Shown here: positions 9,001-11,725 of the stretch, piece after piece
How positions within the stretch are numbered: position 1 is the first letter of the stretch
How the letters are laid out: each line of letters starts with the position of its first letter
Origin: an uncultured Chlamydiaceae bacterium
Lineage (GTDB): Bacteria; Chlamydiota; Chlamydiia; Chlamydiales; Parachlamydiaceae
Assembly (NCBI GenBank): GCA_945957185.1
Contig: CAMFKA010000041.1
Coordinates: 1-11,725, forward strand
Direction of reading: 5' to 3'
DNA length: 11,725 nt
Made by a program: the position numbers and the translations under genes
The notes under the pieces: generated by a model
Database searches by the model: none
Told to the model about the DNA's origin: nothing
The model's input: only the letters and a program-made list of their open reading frames with translations

Positions 9001-11490
9001 AGGGGCAACACCCTTTTCCACTTGTGGGACAAAACCACCTAAATGGTAATCGATTGTCCCCTCTCGCGTTGCTTTGGAGCGGAATTGATTGACTTTGTTT
9101 ATAATGTTGACTCGCTGTTCGTTGAGAACCGTCCGAAACGCACTGCGCAGGACAATGAGGGCGACACGCTTTTTGATGTACGAGGTCACTTCGTTATAAA
9201 GCGATAAGAACGCAAAAACCCCATCCCAAACCTGCTTGGGAATCACTCCGGTCACAGCGTCATGACCAAACCTGGCAGCACGGTCAAACAAGCTTTTTAA
9301 AATGAACGATGTTGTCGCCACGCCGGGGAAAAACACAACCAGCAAAGCTTTAAGCATGAGCTCGACAATAGTCCCGACAATCGAATCGTTGCAAAATTGG
9401 CAAATGGCAGAGTAGATCCGATAGGTCGTTAGCAGCGAAGGCCTTGCCTTGAACTGTCCTGCGCGCTCTTTGATTGCACTGAATTCTGTTTTGCCAAGCA
9501 CAGATTTAAATCCCAATCGCCCCATCACCGTTCGATTGTCTACACGAGGAGTATTTATAATTTCTTGCCCCTCTTTTCTCGGAAGGAACTCGTGGATGAC
9601 ATCTTCTAAAGCGGAGTCAACATCGTCCCCTAACACCTCGATAAGGAGAGAGCGGAGCATTTCGACGGTGGAAACAGCGGTGTCAGTTCCACAAATCTCT
9701 GCGATATACGCACGCAATTCGGGAGGAATGGTCAACGACGGCGGAGCTTTTGGAACCGCTTCTATCTTGGAGAGAAGATTGTGAACTTTTTTTGCGGCTT
9801 CGCAAAGTGTGACGTGCCAAATGTCGAGTTGCGTTTGAGTGAAAAGAGTGGTTTCGCGGAGTCTCTCCACATCAGCGGCAAGCGTCTGCACCCATGTCTT
9901 CATGGATAACACGCGGTTTTTGTTGAGTTGCGTGTCGGGATGATGGTGGAAGTAGTTCCACGCTTTCAAAAACGAAGCGAAGCGATCTTGAAAGAGTACT
10001 CGATTGATAGTGTCGTCAAAATTCTTTTTTGATGCACTTGTCGTGGTCACTACCGTTTGGGTCATTAATGTGTATTTGAGAGCATTCAAACTTTGATCGT
10101 CAAAATTTCGATCGACACAATCGGCCTTCCCTTCGGGATTGCGAAAGAACCGGTCTAACAATCCTGTGCGAAAGTGCTCTAGATTAAAGCTTTCAACCCC
10201 CTGCTGCTCTAAAAACGCCTGGTAGGACAACGCGCGGTAAAAGAATTCGGTGGGCATCTGATCGAGCTTCACACCCTTGTAAACTAACGGAGAATGAAAC
10301 CCTCGGTCTTGGGATATGTAAAAAGCAGGATCTCTCTTCGAAGGGTAGACTGTAACGGTATACTCGGCTCCAACGCGCTCGACGATCATATAGGCAAATT
10401 GCTTTGCTATATGGATCTGATTCTCTGTCAACACCTCTTGCATCACTTCAGGAATCAGCGGCTGGATCACTTGTTCAATTTGCGATGTCTTTTGATCTAG
10501 TAGTTGAAATGCTGTATCTAAAATAGCGTCCAGTTTCGTTTCCAATTGATCCGGAATGTTCTGTAATGAATCCACAATGGCTTCGGGGATGTGTAACGCT
10601 TCCATTCGCTCTCTTAACAAGGTTGCGAAATCGCCTCCTACGCTTTCTACAATCGCCATCCGCGCATAGGAAGGGTTTTCTCCTAGCATTTTGTTTCTTA
10701 GAGATGTAAAAATTTCGATGATTGACGTGTAATAATCACCTAAGTTAGCACTTTGAATTGTGTTTTGAAGCTCCGCACGCACCTTCTGCCGTACGGATTC
10801 CATCGTGTAATTTTCGTCTGAGGAGTCCAGATGCTTGCCGATCTGCTCTATAGCGGAATTCAAAAGTGTTCGAGAGCCTCCCGCCAATGGAAAGTAGAAG
10901 TGTAAGGATTGCCCATCTTGTAGCTCGCTTACCTCACGATTACACTCTTCGGCTTTTGCTACGAGCTTCGGTTGAGCAGTCTCATAGTGCGCGATGCCTT
11001 CGATTGCGATCGCTTCGATTTCGCTTTGTCGCGTAGCAATTTTTTGAAAAATGGGATCTAATTGTTCGATTGCCGTGCGGTAATTTTCGGGTAGTTGCTC
11101 CAGGAGCCGTGGATGCCGCAAAGCTGTAGATGCTGAAATCGACTCTCTTCCTGCGGTTAAGTCTAGTTCGGTGGCGTCGGCGGGGCCGGTTTCGACGCTT
11201 CGTAATAGAGATCGAGGGTCGGCGTCGTTTTCGATGTTTTCATCGTTTGCGGGGAGTTCATTGAAACGAGTATCCGCGATGGCCTCTAGACGGCGGATTA
11301 ATTCGGCAGATGCCGTGGGAGGTTCTAGAGTGACTTGTGGGGGTTGTTGAGAGCGAGGAAGTAATCGAGAAAAGTAGCGTATGGCTGATAGGCCAGTAAA
11401 ATATTTTTTGAAAAAATTGAATTCTTGACGAACGAAAGAGAAAGAGTGAGATCCAAATTGTTGTAGGTTTCTTCCGATGTTGTTAAACAT
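1..11490 (-). CDS. Giant DUF3638/DUF3645-type ATPase/helicase-like protein, 3'-truncated by the window
   Basis: One uninterrupted frame runs from ATG at 11490-11488 to position 1: 3,830 codons with no stop, ending ...YDTGFDTYVH at the edge. The start is chosen because the in-frame TAA at 11521-11523 lies only ten codons upstream, no other start codon lies between, and a promoter sits just before it. Residues 1-2870 contain no catalytic domain I recognise. Residues 2874-3050 carry an SF2-type ATPase core with GSGKT and DEAH. Residues 3150-3205 resemble DUF3645. Residues 3325-3530 resemble the C-terminal part of the same family, including a DVVEYFVKNT stretch at 3520-3529. Family members, as I recall, are about 3,000 residues in fungi and are often auto-named ubiquitinyl hydrolase. 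I see no deubiquitinase catalytic motif that supports that name. No Sec signal peptide is visible. The cellular role is unknown; NTP-dependent remodelling, or an effector acting in a host cell, is inference. The gene appears monocistronic at its 5' end. The family call is from memory of motifs, without a database search. Confidence 0.9.
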   Translation of the reverse strand, partial: MFNNIGRNLQQFGSHSFSFVRQEFNFFKKYFTGLSAIRYFSRLLPRSQQPPQVTLEPPTASAELIRRLEAIADTRFNELPANDENIENDADPRSLLRSVETGPADATELDLTAGRESISASTALRHPRLLEQLPENYRTAIEQLDPIFQKIATRQSEIEAIAIEGIAHYETAQPKLVAKAEECNREVSELQDGQSLHFYFPLAGGSRTLLNSAIEQIGKHLDSSDENYTMESVRQKVRAELQNTIQSANLGDYYTSIIEIFTSLRNKMLGENPSYARMAIVESVGGDFATLLRERMEALHIPEAIVDSLQNIPDQLETKLDAILDTAFQLLDQKTSQIEQVIQPLIPEVMQEVLTENQIHIAKQFAYMIVERVGAEYTVTVYPSKRDPAFYISQDRGFHSPLVYKGVKLDQMPTEFFYRALSYQAFLEQQGVESFNLEHFRTGLLDRFFRNPEGKADCVDRNFDDQSLNALKYTLMTQTVVTTTSASKKNFDDTINRVLFQDRFASFLKAWNYFHHHPDTQLNKNRVLSMKTWVQTLAADVERLRETTLFTQTQLDIWHVTLCEAAKKVHNLLSKIEAVPKAPPSLTIPPELRAYIAEICGTDTAVSTVEMLRSLLIEVLGDDVDSALEDVIHEFLPRKEGQEIINTPRVDNRTVMGRLGFKSVLGKTEFSAIKERAGQFKARPSLLTTYRIYSAICQFCNDSIVGTIVELMLKALLVVFFPGVATTSFILKSLFDRAARFGHDAVTGVIPKQVWDGVFAFLSLYNEVTSYIKKRVALIVLRSAFRTVLNEQRVNIINKVNQFRSKATREGTIDYHLGGFVPQVEKGVAPVELPISVPELTLEPANASNSVEEISQFDAEAESARQLNNLKKGYSLSFFRNNLNTLRGIVESEDPYNLLSDRLKQTPFQHLLSLSADYQELKNHIKDLANTINPHPEIPGLMFACYQMFLLVYLFTTKILRTNNPTSPLIQLLPIPDLKKLQNWTLDIPIIDLDLRHQTQKYIADFHKIIQPNAPLWSKSEIVEQASGSTSRTRNHVFLYWMEQSKDILQDVSLNDHNFDQILQKMGVYIPDTPTNPQVEKKALGFVCVLCRTIERLHEIYPFVPEQAPDLSILTKNNISQYLSDLDPEDPLEVLIHQYEVLKKLIELQAATGVANPELLISYFRIKVEAYNRAVGYLKAKYPDVAKDLPVPNFSLLKCWWRSQTDNLTLSQNEAIAKLINANSYEEGTRVWSTSSAPNAADWGKLDELKGKSWVTKLPEFYKIFSPFSKLQFNKSPVALYLHIGVLSEYLCIPYIGQVEDAIKEGPLFFWNRIKITPSNLEGHLEGLLEYIESVAMYMKVDRNINKGKHFDKFVDTRLSSYSAQAWVVATQFVRKLPIPIATDEGNVMWYSNEIDPKKLIPLLYRLHRFFLEYTSNVENTVSLYALYVICNSLCVRALNISGLSPSGLEFTTFMTTGRESLLHIKSVSTYLQLSHIFIVFKSDRISFYDGKKPRQKLVKEAISESAQQTRLSIRHPSNFNFGEDGSSFKYEQLDRLDLRTYMFYDTIARRPEVASLVQPHVQKQRNQLNWFHSFVESVNDLHRPWKNVAGNLVEFAANAVNIIPRSIRISREVNTLFNNLKDPSGVDCLPAAMKYYRKMEFSALSSFARHEPLNDGELSASTRTFSSHLKNDHGNHFRYCNGNDDNARGFKDCDCIHIGTEAGKETKNFDNPPARYIKGKISDPRWESDTPVLRRKRTETFKYRAEEFLRTLQLIRDTKGAFLKRINPDDFFSNYVFSFDATAADPDLFSVLIQTILNIIDEGYAKAHNDRFARMALRLAEERFANRLHEIRDTIRERLKQGVLNDWSVLVESYLDENLEDEVSVDALERAILDVARGFVKESSPKHQPITPFHAAALTLTHWKAFIIEQFYQNPSLVEKFMIEILGEYVSAESLVGEWRGVYPVFSNGVFSVNLNLLLKNHQTKQFYYNVDTFVSMVHAAPIIDDEDTEAIGMGGVGSESVEALQRVNLSEVPHALSLLSWFQPLDDIAVYTKYESPGVVAKITFTKIPNLVFRTTEVDGKVRAYGEGEFSGFYIAEKQNQKDLLPFSQSLLVQNDDGERKILLMPLSLGQLAAATIAKLGLNFTLTSGIMRWIPEVGAVSSSMISCTITKSGQLIPDSAEAVAYLMVFSYTQANIAECGRYLSELELLGKRGPLPESVWSFVPLMLLPLLIESSKEMNCLGCRLATLLYENDLLFFNAEAILERAKPLRITLWLMAQKCYLSLRNRGFELPIHELSELNLLKGLSVDAAALVKDKIPAQIKTILKKSGAMKMVGGMLLHPHLTKRLTKLGAKYLDEDQSRIQYMIAALMTDKTEVTRVQFPMLGAVTGGENDVSGAGFVMNAVDIVRKVRRYSIDTQNEKFKENLSTAFLSFNFAADLQAAPVLFYEIGPTDFQRYFFTYLYLLLGICPSDEDAVKEIFEQKSQRFRRHLLLLTGNYKEDIRPFVDMLTLAKNYKGLLEGFRFAHYQITVQNTDKSVMPFAQQVDILKEEFATTNEETKKQLSQLLVSFVDVFLSRARVEMIGGVLTSNGVLSVAKQSGVQVAQSVVPFAKYLFNLNRAVNLIYYWPKVKKHLNQIEKISKKHDLVSANQLVDNRTISNEWALDLRTRDHAIDAVYDHLLSRYFNVVNVDSSSDEDKTPITLIDESIAGAAFEELYESFLEYHLRPVEPASQITLTGDLEELKMEIDEIKSATMKRVAAERKKIVSFANAASREAARNPTTFDDHFKDREEISFEEIFERILRGEDDILMRKTGLAPDWLEHLKLLVQLHLVGNSRWEALFQAADRAFKSGKIEEIGKALHVRRAYQYAGKNSRILLGFLVFEANTGKVLWKKQAEMFEKLLTGNGAKQVIELIMGSGKTAFGMPLINYFGSDKSHFVINIWPSPTAKTNIEEISRGMSDVYKQSSFAFSFGRDRHVSTKTLKGLYLTLQRALKYAEPINMTKEDLQSIELNFIDLLNTADKDNKKELTKIRLYAKILKFIFTYGKGNIDEAHLNFKHDIDLQFSIGKAQKIDKKYRKAMEMVFQWLIDLDPPELIPFRDSEAVLHKIPEEYFRAQISPQLYPRVLRQFDIPEQHVNAVIRFLQNEIPAPEYLQQHRNYEEICLVKGMLNTYLPHGFDSLPFVSYTLSKKENTPIAHPADGNDKPNEESHSESPYEAYVNTCIVYLKRGLKPTEVSTYIHVLREQAIKLSKKWGFPPESTTIAKQFSHHTNGRNLFEKDICNDDALIGSLTHHSSFILSYVRRLVSEEIKYYGEKSYSNSHTFGAMLSKFTSCTGSRDNHETYPEGVKLVLDPGTQGETVATIRRLCGNAPIPILYATTAMGLLDETLDRFFQEGSEYCAIIERGALYRGVANGIVAAHMLEFIKMYRPDIKGVVFWDSEDNQVVLTKDSAQPIPYKQSRLKLEERFTYFDQSHTDAADVPQPKNGKAIVTFGELTDLTGFQGPWRMRGLKDGQSFTFTTTEVIRRGIGLEEVIPNDVVEYFVKNTEPHREKENYESAYKAMASIPRSVLLRKIVNLSCPIGMIDHFGLGKKYFVEVVQVRPSGLFAGAIRKGSAREALKIYREKLKSGVPTGLFTVPEIREIDTRLDTATSGNLPKEVDISLTEGVYHTGVGLRVRTHIDVDAKEQQNIEEQQERVQETQEQVSLIGVSSSDVERWYWPKDLDFYELENWLKLNTDLLVPIHRVRDLCEGELEVLSRVIPQNLLATNNFAPIMTRSRQPTGVVPFLGDLPPAYQILCCQSEEQQTFLLVDQKEANFIKWNFRPYKNRTGSKTKFALYDTGFDTYVH
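430..489 (-). other. Short Gln/Glu-rich coiled-coil segment
   Basis: Residues about 3668-3687 read K-E-Q-Q-N-I-E-E-Q-Q-E-R-V-Q-E-T-Q-E-Q-V. This composition is typical of a short coiled coil or charged single helix. It follows the family core and precedes the final readable part of the protein, so it is probably a linker between the ATPase core and the missing C-terminal region. Confidence 0.4.
976..1518 (-). other. Helicase C-like block with DQSHT and WRMRG motifs
   Basis: This is a domain of the giant CDS, residues about 3325-3505. Visible in order are LVLDPG (about 3332-3337), ILYATTA (3357-3363, like SF2 motif III S/T-A-T), GVVFWDSEDNQVVL, then TYFDQSHTDAADVP (3451 onward, D3454, H3457, T3458, D3462), then IVTFGELTDLTG and FQGPWRMRGLKDGQS (3484-3498). 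Fungal members, as I remember them, have DEAHT-R-G-T-D and Q-A-C-M-R-M-R-K-L-G-K-G-Q-S at these places. The arginines R3489 and R3491 could therefore act as the arginine finger of a motif VI. This bacterial copy has Gln-Ser in place of Glu-Ala in the second DEAH-like motif. Assignment rests on pattern recall only. Confidence 0.55.
1876..2043 (-). other. DUF3645-like block
   Basis: This is a domain of the giant CDS, residues about 3150-3205. The order is a hydrophobic-aromatic segment (LPHGFDSLPFVSY), then P-I-A-H-P-A-D-G-N-D-K-P, then a polar linker, then S-P-Y-E-A-Y-V-N followed by a predicted helix ending in R-G-L-K. This matches my recollection of the DUF3645 pattern, in which a substrate-like P-Y/NY segment precedes a glycine-containing loop and a conserved S-E-F-G/Y-E segment before a long helix. 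Its biochemical function is unknown in the family. It lies between the DEAH box and the C-terminal helicase-like block, the usual order for these proteins. Confidence 0.55.
2341..2871 (-). other. DUF3638-like ATPase core: Walker A and DEAH box
   Basis: This is a domain of the giant CDS, residues 2874-3050. A W-K-K-Q segment (Q2877) lies 22 residues before the P-loop, where SF2 helicases often carry a Gln. The P-loop reads IELIMGSGKT, with K2902 and T2903 expected to bind NTP phosphates. About 130 residues later comes NIDEAHLNF, a DEAH box at D3033-H3036, expected to hold Mg2+ and activate water. It is followed by a D-I-D-L-Q-F-S-I-G stretch. In fungal members I recall the equivalent positions as MGEGKS and an acidic DE-x-DE followed by a KFEL-x-Y-x-x-G stretch, so this copy looks closer to a textbook helicase. 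Both motifs are intact, which predicts an active NTPase. Nucleic-acid unwinding itself is not shown. Confidence 0.75.
6397..6471 (-). other. His/Cys cluster, candidate metal site
   Basis: Residues 1674-1698 contain H1674, H1677, C1681, C1694, C1696 and H1698, i.e. H-x2-H-x3-C-x12-C-x-C-x-H. Between C1681 and C1694 is a loop rich in Asn, Asp and Gly. This spacing could bind zinc but matches no named zinc finger I know. It may be chance in a protein of this size. Confidence 0.25.
8614..8673 (-). other. Hydrophobic segment 2, possible membrane contact
   Basis: Residues 940-959 read GLMFACYQMFLLVYLFTTKI, a 20-residue stretch without acidic residues and with one Lys at its C-terminal end. It follows a proline-rich turn (N-P-H-P-E-I-P). 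This is the best transmembrane-like candidate in the part of the protein that can be read. It may instead be a buried helix in a large alpha-helical scaffold. Confidence 0.35.
9298..9381 (-). other. Hydrophobic segment 1, possible membrane contact
   Basis: Residues 704-731 of the giant CDS form a long hydrophobic run: IVGTIVELMLKALL continuing into VVFFPGVATTSFIL. It is interrupted only by E710, K714 and P722. The length would span a bilayer, but the charges at 710 and 714 make an amphipathic or buried helix equally plausible. No topology program could be run. Confidence 0.35.
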
Positions 11491-11500
11491 TTCGTTCTTT
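11491..11500 (-). promoter_or_regulatory. Weak ribosome binding region before the start codon
   Basis: The ten bases before ATG read AAAGAACGAA. This is purine-rich but lacks a GGAG core, so it is a poor Shine-Dalgarno match. The only GC-rich tract nearby on this strand is CCCC, not GGGG. The start remains the best choice because of the upstream in-frame stop at 11521-11523 and the promoter position. Initiation may be inefficient. Confidence 0.4.
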
Positions 11501-11517
11501 GTATTAAATAAAAGGGG

Positions 11518-11546
11518 ATTTTAGCATTATTTGAATTAAACTGCAA
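11518..11546 (-). promoter_or_regulatory. Extended -10 sigma70-like promoter of the giant gene
   Basis: On the minus strand, TTGCAG (11546-11541) is followed by exactly 17 bases and then TAAAAT (11523-11518). TAAAAT matches TATAAT at five of six positions, and TTGCAG matches TTGACA only at TTG. A TG one base before the -10 (11526-11525) makes it an extended -10, which compensates for a weak -35. The predicted start of transcription is near 11511, giving a leader of about 20 bases. It points into the CDS that starts at 11490. Confidence 0.5.
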
Positions 11547-11583
11547 CTATAAAGTAGGTGCCAGATGAAGGGTAGTAACTTCA

Positions 11584-11610
11584 CCCCTGCCCGTGCCCGT
11601 GCCCTTGCCC
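11584..11610 (-). repeat. GGGCAN hexamer tract, left arm
   Basis: Read on the minus strand this is GGGCAA, GGGCAC, GGGCAC, GGGCAG, then GGG. It gives five G-runs of three or more, separated by three-base loops, which is the canonical G-quadruplex pattern. It lies 37 bases upstream of the -35 element, on the same strand as the coding strand of the giant gene. Confidence 0.85.
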
Positions 11611-11719
11611 AAATTTTTTCATTTGATTATAAGGACGAGACGTCTAGAATCTGATGCAAACTCCAATAATCGAACATTATTTTGAAAAATTTGGGCAAGG
11701 GCACGGGCAAGGGCAGGGG
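11584..11719. repeat. Imperfect inverted repeat with 37-38-base arms
   Basis: The left arm 11584-11621 and right arm 11683-11719 are reverse complements except for one G/T substitution in a hexamer and one extra T in the T-run. Each arm has an outer GC-rich hexamer tract and an inner AT-rich part (AAATTTTTTCA against TGAAAAATTT). The central 61 bases (11622-11682) are AT-rich and non-coding; apart from the small palindrome AGACGTCT at 11638-11645, I see nothing there. It could be a small non-autonomous repeat element or a cruciform/hairpin region between genes. The T-run is next to the loop and not after the stem, so it is not a typical intrinsic terminator. No target-site duplication could be judged because the outer right flank is cut off. 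Confidence 0.85.
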
Positions 11720-11725
11720 CAAGGG
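11693..11725 (+). repeat. GGGCAN hexamer tract, right arm, cut by the window edge
   Basis: Five full hexamers in perfect phase (GGGCAA, GGGCAC, GGGCAA, GGGCAG, GGGCAA) are followed by GGG at the last base. Six G-runs with three-base loops fit the G-quadruplex pattern on the plus strand. The tract extends one hexamer further out than the left arm and probably continues beyond the window. Confidence 0.9.

Noticed and set aside
1..11490. Ubiquitin hydrolase as the product name
   Set aside because: The label is an automatic family annotation as I recall it. No Cys-His-Asp deubiquitinase signature could be pointed to in the readable sequence, while NTPase motifs are clear.
11325..11546. Minus-strand 73-codon frame starting upstream of the giant gene
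   Set aside because: It starts at the -35 element and so upstream of the predicted transcript start, overlaps the N-terminus of the giant gene in another frame, and has no recognisable product.
11638..11645. Palindrome AGACGTCT as an operator
   Set aside because: An eight-base palindrome is expected by chance, is not repeated nearby, and does not overlap the promoter.
11584..11719. Intrinsic transcription terminator
   Set aside because: The T-run lies on the loop side within the stem and not directly after it, and the loop of about 61 bases is too long for a standard terminator hairpin.
11584..11725. CRISPR array
   Set aside because: The repeating unit is six bases with no spacers, and the two blocks are inverted relative to each other.

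Overview
The window is almost entirely one giant gene read leftward on the minus strand. Its start codon is at 11490, and the frame stays open for 3,830 codons (roughly 430 kDa by average residue mass) until it leaves the window at position 1, so the C-terminus and stop codon are missing. The only non-coding DNA is the 235 bases at the right edge.

The protein resembles, as I recall the families, the giant DUF3638/DUF3645 proteins. These are known mainly from fungi, oomycetes and some plants, and in bacteria chiefly from amoeba-associated Chlamydiae and some other intracellular bacteria. The recognisable part is the C-terminal quarter. It holds a Walker A GSGKT (residues 2899-2903), a DEAH box (3033-3036), a DUF3645-like block (about 3150-3205), and a helicase C-like block with an HT-x3-D motif and a W-R-M-R-G segment (about 3325-3530). 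About 2,870 residues precede the ATPase core. I recognise no catalytic domain there. I note two hydrophobic stretches, a His/Cys cluster and a basic aromatic N-terminus.

The organism is most plausibly a chlamydia-like bacterium (Parachlamydiales, for example a Waddlia- or Parachlamydia-type symbiont of protists). The basis is the protein family, an intron-free giant frame, a sigma70-like promoter and moderate GC (sampled lines run from the high 20s to the mid-50s percent). This is inferred from family distribution and not proven. A different intracellular bacterium cannot be excluded.

Layout from right to left: (1) 11584-11719, an inverted repeat whose arms are GGGCAN hexamer tracts, each a canonical G-quadruplex motif, separated by an AT-rich centre of about 61 bases. 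The right hexamer tract continues past the window. (2) 11518-11546, an extended -10 promoter pointing into the gene. (3) A leader of about 20 bases with only a weak Shine-Dalgarno-like sequence. (4) The giant CDS. No tRNA, rRNA, CRISPR array, insertion sequence or second gene was found. Plus-strand open frames inside the gene look like antisense shadows.
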